DNA of 41,105 nucleotides from an uncultured Bacteroidia bacterium (GCA_902778855.1 CACYZM010000016.1:1-41105); one strand, 5' to 3'. Positions 8,269 through 18,247 are shown, counted from the first letter of the stretch. Notes: a model not told the origin generated them from the sequence alone. A program made the numbers and translations.

Positions 8269-9103
8269 GGCAAGGAGTAGCTAAGAAAAGTTGGAGGGCG
8301 TGCGCGTTGAAGCGGTGCCCGGGTTTATAGGCCTGGACGCGGCCCCGGATGGGCCGGCCGGCCAGGGAAAGGTCGCCCAGCAGGTCGAGCAGTTTGTGGC
8401 GGGCGGGTTCATTGTCAAAATGCAGCGCGGGGTCGCCCACATAGCCGCGCGGCTCGTCGACGACGAGCGCGTTGTCGAGGGAGCCGCCCCGGATCAGGCC
8501 GGTCAGGCGCATCATCCAGACTTCCTTCTTGAAGCAGAACGTCCGGGACGGAGCGACCTGGGCGGCAAAGTCGGTACCCGCGTCAAAGCGGGCGCGCTGC
8601 ACGCCGACCACCCGGGACGGATAATCGACGGTGACTTCCACGGAGAAATCCTCGGCCGGATCGATCCGGAGGGTCGAGCCGCTGCGGGTATCGGCATAGA
8701 CGAAGGGCTTCGTCACGACGATGGGCTTGCGGTCCGCATCCTGGGCTTCGAGGCCGGCGGCCAGGAAAGCCTCGGCGAAAGGCCGGGCGCTGCCGTCGAG
8801 AATCGGCACCTCTTCAGCGTCGAGGCGGAGCAGGGCGTTGTCCACGCCCAGGGCGTACAGGGCCGAAAGCAGGTGCTCCGGCGTCCGCACTTTCGCGCGG
8901 CCGGCCTGAAGCAGCGTGCTGCGGCGGGTCCGGCCGGCATTGGCGGCGAGCGCCGGGACGCAAGGCGCGCCGGGAAGGTCGGTCCGCTGAAAGACCAGGC
9001 CGTGCCCGGCGGGAGCCGGGCATACCTCCAGGGATACGGGACGGCCCGTATGGAGGCCGGTTCCCCGGAAGGTGCAGGCGGTTTTCAGCGTATGTTGTTT
9101 CAT
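8261..9103 (-). CDS. lpxC: UDP-3-O-acyl-N-acetylglucosamine deacetylase LpxC, stand-alone form
   Basis: 280 residues. LpxC is the zinc deacetylase that commits UDP-acyl-GlcNAc to lipid A. Zinc-binding residues are in place: H77 in [17 protein letters not shown] and H236/D240 in [11 protein letters not shown]; the conserved H263 follows in KPGH. In most Bacteroidota LpxC is fused to a C-terminal FabZ dehydratase (about 460 residues). Here the protein stops right after the deacetylase domain and lpxA begins over its stop codon, so the FabZ part is absent. Its start overlaps the lpxD stop in an ATGA, suggesting translational coupling. Confidence 0.94.
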   Translation of the reverse strand: MKQHTLKTACTFRGTGLHTGRPVSLEVCPAPAGHGLVFQRTDLPGAPCVPALAANAGRTRRSTLLQAGRAKVRTPEHLLSALYALGVDNALLRLDAEEVPILDGSARPFAEAFLAAGLEAQDADRKPIVVTKPFVYADTRSGSTLRIDPAEDFSVEVTVDYPSRVVGVQRARFDAGTDFAAQVAPSRTFCFKKEVWMMRLTGLIRGGSLDNALVVDEPRGYVGDPALHFDNEPARHKLLDLLGDLSLAGRPIRGRVQAYKPGHRFNAHALQLFLATPCHE

Positions 9104-10071
9104 TTCGAGCCGGATTTCGTGCCGCTGCGGCGGAACAGGGCGTAGGCGCGCATATAAGTGCCGTATTCGAGGGCCGGATAGCCGACCAGCGTGGTGTCGG
9201 GCTGGGTGATGTTCGCGATGATGCCGCTCTGGGCCGCCAGCGTCGTGCCGTCGGCCACGGTCACGTGGCCGTTGACGCCGGACTGCCCGCCGAACTTGCA
9301 GCCTCGGCCGATGCGGGTGGAGCCGGCGATGCCGGTCATCGCGGCCATCACCGTGTCTTCGCCCACTTCGACGTTGTGGGCCACCTGGCAGAGATTGTCG
9401 ATCTTGACGCCCCGGTGGATGCGGGTGGAGCCCATCGTGGCCCGGTCGACCGTGGCGTTGGCCCCGATCTCTACGTCGTCTTCGACCACCACGTTGCCCA
9501 GCTGGGGGATTTTCCGGTAGGAGCCGTCTTCCTGTGGGGCAAAGCCGAAACCGTCGGCGCCAATCACCGCGCCGGCGTGGAGGATGCAGCGGTCGCCGAT
9601 CTCGCAGTCGTGGTAGATGCGCACGCCGGGATAAAGAATGCAGTCGCTGCCGATCTTCACGTTCGGGCCCACATAGACCTGGGGATAGATGTACGTGCCC
9701 TTGCCGATGCGGGCGGAGCAGGCCACGGAGCGGCGGAAAGAAAGCCGCGCCCAGAAGCGGTTGCCGCGCTTCCGCGTCCGGCGGAGCCGGGCATAGAAAT
9801 CCAGCAGCACCGACACGGCCCGATACGCATCATCCACCCGGATGACCGTGGCGGGAATCGGCGCCTTGGGCTGAAAATCCTTATTGATCAGCAGGACGCT
9901 GGCCCGGGTATCGTAGATATAGTGCTCGTATTTGGGATTGGCGAAGAAACAGACATCGCCCTTGCGGGCCTGTTCAATGCGCGCGGGACCCGTGACCACG
10001 GTCTTCGGATCCCCTTGTATTTCACCGCCGAGCAATTCGGCCAGATACTGCGCTGTGATTTCCATAAACAT
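9100..10071 (-). CDS. lpxD: UDP-3-O-acylglucosamine N-acyltransferase LpxD
   Basis: 323 residues. LpxD adds the second 3-hydroxyacyl chain, at the 2-amino group, in the third step of lipid A synthesis. The N-terminal uridine-binding domain ([17 protein letters not shown]) is followed by hexapeptide repeats from about residue 110, with the conserved catalytic segment [15 protein letters not shown]. The C-terminal tail ends in basic residues. The start may instead be the ATG at 10065 (MEITAQYL), two codons in. It is the first gene of the leftward lipid A operon. A TATTTTTG box at 10074-10081 on the minus strand lies almost on the start codon and favours the shorter start if it is real. Confidence 0.93.
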   Translation of the reverse strand: MFMEITAQYLAELLGGEIQGDPKTVVTGPARIEQARKGDVCFFANPKYEHYIYDTRASVLLINKDFQPKAPIPATVIRVDDAYRAVSVLLDFYARLRRTRKRGNRFWARLSFRRSVACSARIGKGTYIYPQVYVGPNVKIGSDCILYPGVRIYHDCEIGDRCILHAGAVIGADGFGFAPQEDGSYRKIPQLGNVVVEDDVEIGANATVDRATMGSTRIHRGVKIDNLCQVAHNVEVGEDTVMAAMTGIAGSTRIGRGCKFGGQSGVNGHVTVADGTTLAAQSGIIANITQPDTTLVGYPALEYGTYMRAYALFRRSGTKSGSK

Positions 10072-10101
10072 TACAAAAATAATATATTTTCCTGCAAAAA
10101 T

Positions 10102-10132
10102 TTTGCCTTTTCATCGGATATTGCTAAATTTG
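10102..10132 (+). promoter_or_regulatory. Promoter of the rimP-nusA-infB operon
   Basis: TTTG at 10102-10105, 19 bases, then TAAATTTG at 10125-10132. This fits the Bacteroidota consensus TTTG-n19-21-TAnnTTTG exactly. The expected start is near 10138, giving a leader of about 45 bases before rimP. Confidence 0.7.
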
Positions 10133-10183
10133 CGGCCGAATCGAGGGGACAGGCAGTCTCCTTTTTTTTGTGCCAAATAGACC

Positions 10184-10411
10184 ATGATCCAGAAACAGAC
10201 CATCGAAGCCCTTGCGCAGGAGCATCTGCAGGGTACGGACCTCTCCCTGGTGGAGGTTACCGTGAGTGAAGACAACGACATCGAAGTGATCATCACCCGC
10301 GAAGGCGGCGTGGCGATCGACGACTGCGTGGCGCTGAGCCGCTACCTCGAGTCGAAACTCGACCGCGACAAGGAAGACTTTTCGCTGATGGTCGGATCGG
10401 CCGGCATTTAA
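10184..10411 (+). CDS. rimP: RimP, N-terminal domain only (truncated ribosome maturation factor)
   Basis: 75 residues, against about 150 in normal RimP, which helps mature the 30S subunit. The retained part is the N-terminal alpha/beta domain: LSLVEVTVSEDNDIEVIITREGGVAIDDCVALSRYLESKLD, ending in DFSLMVGSAGI. In full-length RimP this equals the VSSPGL segment that leads into the C-terminal SH3-like domain. Here TAA follows at once and nusA starts 32 bases later, so no room is left for the missing domain in any frame. The operon position (rimP-nusA-infB) is the standard one. It could be a working minimal form or an eroding gene. Confidence 0.82.
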   Translation: MIQKQTIEALAQEHLQGTDLSLVEVTVSEDNDIEVIITREGGVAIDDCVALSRYLESKLDRDKEDFSLMVGSAGI

Positions 10412-10443
10412 TTTCGGAAACAATCAATATTCAACATATAACA

Positions 10444-11682
10444 ATGGAAGTCAATCTGATCAGCACCTTTGCCGAATTCAAGGAGCTCAAGAACATCGAC
10501 CGTCCCACGCTGATGAGCGTGCTGGAGGACATTTTCCGTACCCAGCTGGCCCGTATGTACGGGGACGCCGACAATTTCGATATCATCATCAACATCGACA
10601 AGGGAGACATCTCGATCATCCGCAACCGCACGGTCGTCGAGACGGTGGAAGATCCCAACAAGGAAATCTCGCTCGAAGAAGTCCGGAAGATCGACGACTC
10701 CTACGAGGTGGGTGAAGAGTATGCGGAGGAAGTGCCGATGTCGAGCTTCGGCCGCCGCGGCATCCTCAACCTGCGGCAGAACCTGTCGAGCCGCATTACC
10801 GACATCGAGAAGGCCAACCTCTACAACAAATACCGCGAGAAGGTGGGCGAAATCCTGGTGGGCGAAGTCTACCAGGCCTGGAAGAAGGAAGTCCTGGTGA
10901 TGGACGAGGACGGCAACGAACTGGTCCTGCCCAAGACCGAGCAGATCCCTTCCGACTTCTTCCGCAAGGGTGACACCGTCAAGGCGGTGATCATCAGCGT
11001 GGAAATGAAGAACAACACCCCGATCATCACGCTTTCGCGCACCAGCAACCTCTTCCTCGAAAGACTCTTCGAGCAGGAAGTTCCCGAGATCTTCGACGGC
11101 CTGATCACCATCAAGAAGGTGGTCCGCATGCCGGGCGAACGCGCCAAGGTGGCCGTCGAATCGTACGACGACCGCATCGACCCGGTCGGCGCCTGCGTGG
11201 GCGTGAAGGGTTCGCGCATCCACGGCATCGTGCGGGAACTCCGCGGCGAGAACATCGACATCATCAACTGGACCACGAACACCCAGCTCCTCGTCCAGCG
11301 CGCCCTCTCGCCGGCCAAGATCTCGTCGATCCGCATCGACGAAGCCAGCAAGAGCATCCACATCGACCTCGAGTCGAGCGAACTGGCGCTGGCCATCGGC
11401 CGCGGCGGCAGCAACATCCTGCTGGCCGAGCAGCTCTCGGGCTACAAGATCGACGTCTACCGCCTGGGCGACCAGGGTCAGGAGGACGAAGAAGACGTGC
11501 TCCTCGACGACTTCGCCGACGAAATCGACGGCTGGATCATCGAGGCCCTCAAGAAAATCGGCTGCGACACCGCCAAGAGCGTCCTGGCCCTTTCCACCGA
11601 AGAGGTCATGCAGCGTGCCGACCTGGAAGAGGAGACCGTCCTCGACGTGCAGCGCATCCTCCAGGCTGAATTCGAAAACTAA
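10444..11682 (+). CDS. nusA: Transcription termination/antitermination factor NusA
   Basis: 412 residues. NusA binds RNA polymerase and nascent RNA, controlling pausing, termination and antitermination. The order is the N-terminal polymerase-binding domain (to about 130), an S1 domain (VGEILVGEVYQAWKKEVLVM), then two KH domains; the first contains RIDPVGACVGVKGSRI and the second LALAIGRGGSNILLAEQLSG. A short acidic C-terminal section follows (EDEEDVLLDDFADEIDG) with a helix-hairpin-like end, without the two long acidic repeats of the E. coli protein, as is usual in this phylum. It lies between rimP and infB with short gaps. Confidence 0.95.
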   Translation: MEVNLISTFAEFKELKNIDRPTLMSVLEDIFRTQLARMYGDADNFDIIINIDKGDISIIRNRTVVETVEDPNKEISLEEVRKIDDSYEVGEEYAEEVPMSSFGRRGILNLRQNLSSRITDIEKANLYNKYREKVGEILVGEVYQAWKKEVLVMDEDGNELVLPKTEQIPSDFFRKGDTVKAVIISVEMKNNTPIITLSRTSNLFLERLFEQEVPEIFDGLITIKKVVRMPGERAKVAVESYDDRIDPVGACVGVKGSRIHGIVRELRGENIDIINWTTNTQLLVQRALSPAKISSIRIDEASKSIHIDLESSELALAIGRGGSNILLAEQLSGYKIDVYRLGDQGQEDEEDVLLDDFADEIDGWIIEALKKIGCDTAKSVLALSTEEVMQRADLEEETVLDVQRILQAEFEN

Positions 11683-11706
11683 ACAAACACGACGGGAGAA
11701 CAAAGT

Positions 11707-14529
11707 ATGGCAGAAGGTACTATCAGAATCAACAAAGTCCTCAAGGACTTCAACATCGGTCTGTCGACCCTGACCGATTTCCTCAAGAAGAAGGGCTACA
11801 CCGACGAGCTCACCCTGACCTCGAAGATCTCGGAAGATGTCTTCGCGCTGGTCGCCAAGGAGTTCGGCAAGGAGCAGCTCATCAAGGAACAGTCGCGCAA
11901 GGTGGCCATCAAGGTCAAGGAAATCACCGAGATGGAAAGCAACCGCGCCGTCGAGGAAGACGAACCGATCCGCGAAGTCATCATCAAGTCCAACGTGTTT
12001 ACCGAGCAGAAGAAGGTGGAGACTCCCGCACCCGAACCTGCCCCGGAACCCGTCAAGGAGAAGCCGGCGGAACCCGCGCCGGCCACGCCGCGGAACGACA
12101 TCAAGGTCGTCGGCCACATCGACCTGACGCCTAAGAAGAAGCCGGCCCCGGAACCTGAACCGGAACCGGCCAGACCTGTGGTCCAGAAACCCGAGCCGCC
12201 GAAACCCGAACCGGCCCCTGCCCCGGCTCCCGCTCCGGCACCCGCCCCGGCGCCGAAACCTGCTCCCGCTCCGGCGCCTGCTCCGGCTCCGACCCCGGCA
12301 CCGGCTCCCGAAAAAGAGAAACCCAAGCACGACGAGCGCCCCGTCATCGAGCACATCGAGACCCGCGTCGAGAAACTCGCCGGTCCCAAGACCGTGGGAA
12401 CCATCGACCTGTCGAAGTTCGAGAAGAAACCGGCCGCACCCGCCGAGCACGGCAAGAAAGACAAGAACAAGCGCGAGCGCATCCACAAGGGCCCGGCCAA
12501 GGTGGATATCAGCAACCCGAAGAACAGCATCGCCCGTCCCGGCGCCCCGGCTGCCGCCAAGGACGCGGGCCGCGGTAAAGCCGCGAAGAAAGGCGAGCGC
12601 TTCAAACCCGTCCGCACCGAAATCGACAGCGACGAAATCCAGAAGCAGATCAAGGAAACCTACGCCCGGATGACCGAAGGTCACGGCAAGACCAAGACCT
12701 CGAAGCACCGCCGCGAGAAACGCGAGGAAATCTCCCTGAAGATGCAGGAAGAGCAGGAAATGCAGGAGCGCACCAGCAACGTCCTCAAAGTCACGGAATT
12801 CGTGACCGTCAACGAGCTGGCCATCCTGATGAACAACACCCCGGTGACCAAGGTCATCGAGGCTTGCATGAACCTCGGCCTGATGGTGTCCATCAACCAG
12901 CGTCTCGACGCCGAGGCCCTGGTGCTCGTGGCCGAGGAATTCGGCTACAAGATCGAATTCGTGACCGCCGAGATCCAGGGCGCCATCGCCCAGGACGAAG
13001 ACCGCGAGGAAGACCTGCAGCCGCGTCCGCCGATCGTCACCGTGATGGGTCACGTGGACCACGGCAAGACCTCCCTGCTCGACTATATCCGGAAGACCAA
13101 CGTCATCGCCGGCGAGGCGGGCGGCATCACCCAGCACATCGGTGCCTACAACGTGGCCCTGCCCGACGGACGGCACATCACCTTCCTCGACACCCCGGGT
13201 CACGAAGCCTTTACGGCCATGCGTGCCCGCGGCGCCAAGGTCACCGACCTGGCCATCATCATCATCGCGGCCGACGACGCCGTGATGCCCCAGACCATTG
13301 AGGCCATCAACCACGCCCAGGCTGCCGGCGTCCCGATGATCTTCGCCATCAACAAGATCGACAAGCCCGGCGCCAATCCCGAAAAGATCAAGGAGCAGCT
13401 GGCCAACATGAACATCCTGGTCGAAGACTGGGGTGGCAAGTACCAGTGCCAGGAGATCGCCGCCAAGAAGGGCATCAACGTCGAGGAACTCCTCGAAAAA
13501 GTGCTGCTCGAGGCCGATATGCTCGAACTCAAGGCCAACCCCAACCGGCTGGCCGTGGGCAACATCATCGAATCGTCGCTCGACAAGGGCCGCGGCTACC
13601 TGGCCACCGTCCTCGTCCAGAACGGCACGCTCCACGTGGGCGATCCCATCGTCGCCGGCTGCTACGCCGGCCGCGTGAAGGCCATGTTCAACGAACGCGG
13701 CCAGCGCCTCAAGGAAGCCGGCCCTTCCACGCCGGTCTCCGTGCTCGGCCTGAGCGGCGCCCCGACCGCCGGTGACACCCTCAACGCGATGGAAGACGAG
13801 AAGGAAGCCCGCGACGTGGCCAACAAGCGCGAACAGCTCATCCGCATCCAGGGCATCAAGACGCAGACCCACATCACCCTCGAGGAGATCGGCCGCCGCA
13901 TCGCCCTGGGCAACTTCCAGGAGCTCAACATCATCGTCAAGGCCGACGTGGACGGTTCCATCGAGGCTCTGTCCGATTCGCTGATCAAGCTCTCCACCGA
14001 AGAGATCCACGTCAACGTGATCCACAAGGCGGTGGGTGCCATCTCCGAGTCCGACGTCCTGCTGGCCGTCGCCTCCAACGCCATCATCATCGGCTTCCAG
14101 GTGCGCCCGATGCCCAACGCCCGCAAGCTGGCAGAGAAGGAGCAGATCGAAATCCGTCTCTACTCGGTCATCTACGACGCCATCAACGAGGTCAAGAGCG
14201 GTATCGAAGGCATGCTCGCCCCGGAAGAGAAGGAAGAAGTCACCGCCAACGCCGAAGTGCTCGAGACCTTCAAGATCTCGAAGGTCGGTACGATCGCCGG
14301 CTGTATGGTCCGCGACGGCAAACTCACCCGCAACGCGAAAGTCCGCGTCATCCGCGACGGCATCGTGGTCTACACCGGGCAGCTGGGTTCGCTCAAGCGC
14401 CTGAAGGACGACGTGAAGGAAGTCGCCGCCGGCTTCGACTGCGGTCTGAGCGTCGACGGATTCAACGACATCAAGATCGGCGACATGGTGGAAGCCTACC
14501 AGATCGTAGAAGTCAAACGCAAGTTATAA
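11707..14529 (+). CDS. infB: Translation initiation factor IF-2
   Basis: 940 residues. IF-2 is the GTPase that places fMet-tRNA on the 30S subunit and promotes joining of the 50S. The N terminus has the small IF2-N domain ([24 protein letters not shown]), then a long Pro/Ala/Glu/Lys-rich linker, a second IF2-N region and the G domain. GTP motifs are GHVDHGKT at 448-455, DTPGHE at 495-500 and NKID at 549-552. Domains II-IV follow and end in [12 protein letters not shown]. The linker between residues about 105 and 205 holds a Pro-Ala repeat. purB begins two bases after the stop, suggesting cotranscription. Confidence 0.97.
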   Translation: MAEGTIRINKVLKDFNIGLSTLTDFLKKKGYTDELTLTSKISEDVFALVAKEFGKEQLIKEQSRKVAIKVKEITEMESNRAVEEDEPIREVIIKSNVFTEQKKVETPAPEPAPEPVKEKPAEPAPATPRNDIKVVGHIDLTPKKKPAPEPEPEPARPVVQKPEPPKPEPAPAPAPAPAPAPAPKPAPAPAPAPAPTPAPAPEKEKPKHDERPVIEHIETRVEKLAGPKTVGTIDLSKFEKKPAAPAEHGKKDKNKRERIHKGPAKVDISNPKNSIARPGAPAAAKDAGRGKAAKKGERFKPVRTEIDSDEIQKQIKETYARMTEGHGKTKTSKHRREKREEISLKMQEEQEMQERTSNVLKVTEFVTVNELAILMNNTPVTKVIEACMNLGLMVSINQRLDAEALVLVAEEFGYKIEFVTAEIQGAIAQDEDREEDLQPRPPIVTVMGHVDHGKTSLLDYIRKTNVIAGEAGGITQHIGAYNVALPDGRHITFLDTPGHEAFTAMRARGAKVTDLAIIIIAADDAVMPQTIEAINHAQAAGVPMIFAINKIDKPGANPEKIKEQLANMNILVEDWGGKYQCQEIAAKKGINVEELLEKVLLEADMLELKANPNRLAVGNIIESSLDKGRGYLATVLVQNGTLHVGDPIVAGCYAGRVKAMFNERGQRLKEAGPSTPVSVLGLSGAPTAGDTLNAMEDEKEARDVANKREQLIRIQGIKTQTHITLEEIGRRIALGNFQELNIIVKADVDGSIEALSDSLIKLSTEEIHVNVIHKAVGAISESDVLLAVASNAIIIGFQVRPMPNARKLAEKEQIEIRLYSVIYDAINEVKSGIEGMLAPEEKEEVTANAEVLETFKISKVGTIAGCMVRDGKLTRNAKVRVIRDGIVVYTGQLGSLKRLKDDVKEVAAGFDCGLSVDGFNDIKIGDMVEAYQIVEVKRKL
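12211..12308 (+). repeat. Pro-Ala dipeptide repeat in the IF-2 linker
   Basis: Codons for alternating Pro and Ala (with a few Lys, Thr and Glu) run through this stretch, using mixed codons (CCT, CCC, CCG; GCT, GCC, GCG). The mixed codons argue for selection on the peptide rather than fresh slippage. It produces long false frames on the other strand. Confidence 0.85.
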
Positions 14530-14530
14530 T

Positions 14531-15865
14531 ATGGATCCCCTGCTGGCCATCTCGCCCGTCGACGGGCGCTATGCCGCCAAGACGGCTGAACTTTCCGCAT
14601 TCTTTTCGGAATATGCCCTGATGCGCTACCGCGTTCTCGTGGAAGTGGAGTATTTCATCGCCCTGTGCGAACTCCCGCTTCCCCAGCTCGCGGAAGTGGA
14701 TCCGGCCTGTTTCCCCGCCCTTCGGGCCATCTACGGCGATTTCACGACCGAAGACGCCGCCCGCATCAAGGAAATCGAGGCCCGGACCAACCACGACGTG
14801 AAAGCCGTGGAGTATTTCCTCAAGGAACGCTTCCCCGCCCTGGGGCTGGAAGCGTATATGGAATTCATCCATTTCGGCCTCACTTCGCAGGACATCAACA
14901 ACACGGCCACGCCGCTGTCGCTGAAGGAAGCTCTGGCGGAGGTCTACGTGCCGGCCCTGCGCGAACTGATCGCCATGCTCGACGAGCGCGCCGCCCTCTG
15001 GGCCGACGTGCCGATGCTGGCCCACACGCACGGCCAGCCCGCCTCGCCTACGCGCCTGGGCAAGGAACTCAAGGTGTTCGTGGTCCGGCTCAAGGAGCAG
15101 CTGCGGCAGCTGGACGCCTGCACCTACCCCGGCAAGTTCGGCGGTGCGACGGGCAACCTCAACGCCCACTACGCCGCGTATCCCGACATCGACTGGAACG
15201 ATTTCGCCGAGAACTTCGTGGCCTCGCTGGGCCTGAAGCGCTCCTGGCCCACCACCCAGATCGACCACTACGACAATCTGGCCACCATCTTCGACGCGCT
15301 GCGCCGCATCGACACGGTGCTCGTGGACCTGAGCCGCGACTGCTGGCTCTATATCTCGATGGATTATTTCTCGCAGGCCATCCGGGCCGGCGAAGTCGGC
15401 TCCTCGACGATGCCGCACAAGGTCAACCCCATCGACTTCGAGAACGCCGAAGGCAACCTCACGCTGGCCAGCGCCATTTTCGACTATCTGTCGTGCAAGC
15501 TGCCGGTGTCGCGCCTGCAGCGCGACCTGACGGACTCCACCGTCCTGCGCAACATCGGCGTCCCCATCGGGCACGCCCTGATCGCGATCCGCTCGCTGGA
15601 AAAGGGAATCGGGAAACTGATCCTCAATGAAGAGAAAGTGTCGGCCGACCTGGAACGCAACTGGGCCGTGGTGGCCGAAGGCATCCAGACCGTGCTGCGC
15701 CGCGAGGGCTATCCGAAGCCCTATGAAACGCTCAAGGCCCTCACCCGCACCGGCGGACACATCTCCCAGGAAGCCATCAGCGCCTTCATCGACACGCTCG
15801 ACGTGTCCGAGGACGTCAAGGCCGAACTCCACGCCATCACGCCCCACAATTACACGGGCCGCTGA
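14531..15865 (+). CDS. purB: Adenylosuccinate lyase PurB
   Basis: 444 residues. PurB removes fumarate from SAICAR and from adenylosuccinate in purine synthesis. The fumarase/aspartase superfamily signature SSTMPHKVNPIDFENAEGN is at about residue 294 and includes the flexible catalytic loop; TSQDINNTATPLSLKEAL and AHTHGQPASPTRLG supply the other conserved active-site regions. Length and the TMPHKVNP variant resemble the E. coli-like branch. It starts just after the infB stop, so it probably reads from the same message. A hairpin terminator follows about 20 bases after its stop. Confidence 0.95.
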   Translation: MDPLLAISPVDGRYAAKTAELSAFFSEYALMRYRVLVEVEYFIALCELPLPQLAEVDPACFPALRAIYGDFTTEDAARIKEIEARTNHDVKAVEYFLKERFPALGLEAYMEFIHFGLTSQDINNTATPLSLKEALAEVYVPALRELIAMLDERAALWADVPMLAHTHGQPASPTRLGKELKVFVVRLKEQLRQLDACTYPGKFGGATGNLNAHYAAYPDIDWNDFAENFVASLGLKRSWPTTQIDHYDNLATIFDALRRIDTVLVDLSRDCWLYISMDYFSQAIRAGEVGSSTMPHKVNPIDFENAEGNLTLASAIFDYLSCKLPVSRLQRDLTDSTVLRNIGVPIGHALIAIRSLEKGIGKLILNEEKVSADLERNWAVVAEGIQTVLRREGYPKPYETLKALTRTGGHISQEAISAFIDTLDVSEDVKAELHAITPHNYTGR

Positions 15866-15876
15866 GGCCGGGGGCA

Positions 15877-15959
15877 TAAAAAGAATTAAGCGTTCATCTG
15901 CCGGAGGTGAACGCTTATTCTTTTTAACCTAAAACTTAACCTATGAAAAAACTATTCGA
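15877..15959 (-). ncRNA. Candidate sigma-54-dependent small RNA, copy B
   Basis: Read on the minus strand, a -24/-12 type promoter (15985-15971) would start RNA near 15959. The transcript contains CGAATAGTTTTTTCATAGG, then two TAGGTTAA repeats 12 bases apart, then a 12-bp hairpin and a T-rich tail, about 82 nt in all. It is almost identical over its 5' half to the element at 21188-21262 on the plus strand, while the hairpin sequence differs. It lies between the convergent purB and cyclophilin genes. No expression evidence exists here, and the same block could act only as the purB terminator plus an unknown repeat. Confidence 0.45.
15878..15925 (+). terminator. Rho-independent terminator after purB (usable on both strands)
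   Basis: Stem AAGCGTTCATCT with AGGTGAACGCTT, 12 pairs with one U-G wobble on the plus strand, loop GCCGG, flanked by AAAAAGAAT and ATTCTTTTT, which can extend the pairing. In the minus direction the wobble becomes a C-A mismatch, so the plus strand (purB) reading forms the better RNA hairpin. Confidence 0.8.
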
Positions 15960-15987
15960 TCGTAGGTTAAGCGAAGACCGTGCCAAA
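15917..15987 (+). repeat. Copy B of a 71-bp element repeated in inverse at 21160-21230
   Basis: 56 bases (15917-15972) are identical to the reverse complement of 21175-21230, and the next 15 differ at three positions, giving 68 of 71 identical. The three changes fall in or next to the spacer between the -24 and -12 boxes of the sigma-54-like promoter read on the other strand. Each copy contains TTAACCTA twice in direct order and once inverted. Confidence 0.9.
15971..15985 (-). promoter_or_regulatory. Sigma-54-like -24/-12 promoter, copy B
   Basis: On the minus strand TGGCACG, four bases (GTCT), then TCGC and TT. GG and GC are 10 bases apart as sigma-54 requires; one base in the -12 box (C for T) departs from TTGC, so it should be weaker than copy A. 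Confidence 0.5.
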
Positions 15988-16000
15988 CTTTTTCCAAACG

Positions 16001-16705
16001 CTACTTTCCAGCGGGCGTGATGGAAATAATCTGCACTTTGTTGAGCGGACGGTCGCGCATGTCGGTGCGCTCCGAGGCGATCTTGTCGATGACCGAGAGG
16101 CCGTCGACCACTTCGCCGAAGATCGTGTATTCGCCGTCGAGGTGCTTGCAGCCTTCCTCATCCTGCACGATGTAGAACTGCGAGCCGGACGATTCCTTGG
16201 CGGGGTTGACCTGGTCGCCGCGGCGGGCGGCCGCCAGGGCGCCTTTCTTGTGGGTCTTGCCGGCGACGATCTCGGCCGGGATGGTGTAACCCGGGCCGCC
16301 CGTGCCGAACTGCGCGATCTTGGAGGAATCCCGGGTGAAGGGATCGCCGCCCTGGATCATGAATCCCCGGATGATCCGGTGGAAGAGCAGGCCGTCGTAA
16401 AAGCCGGACTGGGCCAGTTTGACGAAATTGTCGCGGTGAAGCGGCGTATCGGAGTAGAGTTTGACGGTCATCGTGCCGTCGGTGGTCTTGATCTTGAGCA
16501 TCGGCTCTTCGCCGAGTTCGGCCCACAGGTTGGCGGGCGCTGCAGGGGCTTCGTTCATGGGTTTGATCTCCTTGTTGGGCTCCTCTGTCGTTTCGGTCGT
16601 CGTTTCGTTGGCCGGAAGCGGTTCTTCGGGGCCGGGTTTCTGATTCTTGCAGCCCGTCATCACGAGGGCCGCGGCCAGGAAATAACAGAATAAGCGGTAC
16701 TTCAT
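16001..16705 (-). CDS. Cyclophilin-type peptidyl-prolyl isomerase, lipoprotein
   Basis: 234 residues from the ATG at 16705, chosen over 16729 because MKYRLFCYFLAAALVMTGC is a lipoprotein signal with the acylated Cys at position 19. A Pro/Glu/Thr-rich linker follows, then a cyclophilin domain from about residue 70: FYDGLLFHRIIRGFMIQGGDP (the catalytic Arg in FHR), GSQFYIV and FGEVVDGLSVIDKI. It catalyses cis-trans isomerisation of prolyl bonds and is expected in the periplasm on an envelope membrane. It is transcribed away from the flippase gene, whose promoter region overlaps its leader. Its stop meets the sigma-54 element region. Confidence 0.9.
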   Translation of the reverse strand: MKYRLFCYFLAAALVMTGCKNQKPGPEEPLPANETTTETTEEPNKEIKPMNEAPAAPANLWAELGEEPMLKIKTTDGTMTVKLYSDTPLHRDNFVKLAQSGFYDGLLFHRIIRGFMIQGGDPFTRDSSKIAQFGTGGPGYTIPAEIVAGKTHKKGALAAARRGDQVNPAKESSGSQFYIVQDEEGCKHLDGEYTIFGEVVDGLSVIDKIASERTDMRDRPLNKVQIISITPAGK

Positions 16706-16746
16706 AGGAATGTTTTTTTCCAATCCCAAAATTAGTGATTATTTCG

Positions 16747-16754
16747 TAAATTTG
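16747..16754 (+). promoter_or_regulatory. -7 box TAAATTTG before the flippase gene
   Basis: Exact TAnnTTTG match 21 bases before the GTG start at 16776. Only a T-run is present near the -33 position. A transcription start near 16760 would exclude the ATG at 16710 and supports the GTG start. Confidence 0.5.
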
Positions 16755-16775
16755 TCTGTTAAATCGATCCGTCCC

Positions 16776-18247
16776 GTGGCAAATCCCATCAAACAGCTTG
16801 CCGGTGAAACCGCCATCTATGGCCTGAGCACCATTCTCGCCCGGGTCATCAACTTCGCCCTCGTTCCCCTCTACACGCGCGTCCTCAGCCAGTCGGACTT
16901 CGGGGTCATGTCGGAGTTCATGGCCTACATCGCGATGCTGCAGGTCGTCCTGACGATGGGGCTCGAGACGGGATGCTTCCGCTATGCCACCAAAGAGGGC
17001 GCCGATCCCCGGCAGGTCTTCTCCAACGCCTTCGTCACGGTCTTCGGCCTGTGCGCCGTATTCCTGGCCTGCATGGTCGCCTTCTCGGGCGACATCTCCA
17101 CGGCGATGGGCTATGCCGGGCATTCCAAGCTGATCGTTTACTGCGGCCTGATCCTGTTCCTCGACTGCACCACGGCCATCCTCTTCGCCAAACTCCGGCA
17201 CGAGCACAAGGCCCTCAAGTTCGCGGTCATCAAGACGCTCAAGATCCTTACCGAACTGGGCGTCAACCTGCTGCTCTACCTGGTGATGGCCGCCCGCTTC
17301 GCCGACGGGCAATCGCTCTGGCTCACGCGGTTCGTCAGCGCGACCCCCGACTTCACCTACCCCATCTTCGCCATCCTGGTCAGCTGCATCGTCTGCCTGG
17401 TCCTGATTGCGCCGGAGCTGCTCAAGCTCACCCTCCGGCTCGACCGCAAGCTCATCGGCCGGCTGCTGCTCTACTCCCTGCCGCTGATGATCGCCGGCCT
17501 TCCCGGCATCATGAACGACGTGCTCGACCGCGTGCTGATGCGCTTCTGCAACGCCGATCCCGTGAACTGGCGGGCCGACCTGGGCGTGTACCAGGCCGCC
17601 GTCAAACTGGCCGTGATCATGCAGCTCTTCGTGCAGATGTTCCGCTACGCCGCCGAGCCCTTCTTCTTCCAGCGTGAACGCGAAAAGGGCAGCCGGAAAA
17701 TCTATGCCGACGTGCTCGACTACTTCACGGCCTTCTGCATGTTCGGCTTCGTGCTGCTGATGCTCTTCATGGACGAGATCGGCCTGATCCTGGGCAAGGA
17801 TTTCCGCGTGGGCCTCGACATCACGCCCATCATGCTGATGGCCTACATCATCACCGGCATCCTGTTCAACGTCAACATCTGGTATAAGCTTTCGGAGAAA
17901 ACGGGCTATGCGGTCTGGATCACCCTGGCCGGCCTGGTGGTGACCGTCGTGATCAACGTGATCTTCATGCCGCGCTACTCCTACCACGCCGCCGCGTGGG
18001 GACACGTGGCCAGCTATCTGACCATGCTCGTGCTGACGGCCTGGCTGGGGCGGAAGCACTACCCCATCCCCTATCACTGGGGCGTGGTCTTCCTGCTGGT
18101 CGGCGCGGGACTCGGCGTCTGGGGCCTGAGCCTGCTGCTGCCGGAAATGGGTCTCTGGACAAAAATTTTCATCCATTTGCTCTTCGTACTGCTTTATATT
18201 GCCGCAGCATTTATTATATTTGTAGTTCATAAAAGAAAATCCGCAGC

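Noticed and set aside
12211-12308. Pro-Ala repeat in infB as a recent tandem expansion
   Set aside because: Codons are mixed and IF-2 linkers in this phylum are often Pro/Ala-rich, so it is ordinary.
10408-14025. 1205-codon minus-strand frame opposite nusA and infB
   Set aside because: Composition is His/Asp/Val/Leu/Arg-rich antisense of conserved genes, with no signal, motif or promoter.
15943-16020. Micro-ORF starting MKKLFDRRLS (25 codons) and its twin at 21118-21204 on the minus strand (28 codons), sharing MKKLFDRRLSxxRAK
   Set aside because: The shared peptide comes from the 71-bp repeat; after it the two peptides differ completely and run into neighbouring genes. The boundary of conservation fits a sigma-54 promoter on the other strand better than a protein. 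A leader-peptide role is not excluded.
16158-18230. 690-codon minus-strand frame over the flippase gene, joined to part of the cyclophilin
   Set aside because: An antisense artefact; the flippase on the plus strand has a promoter, membrane segments and an ATGA link to dut.
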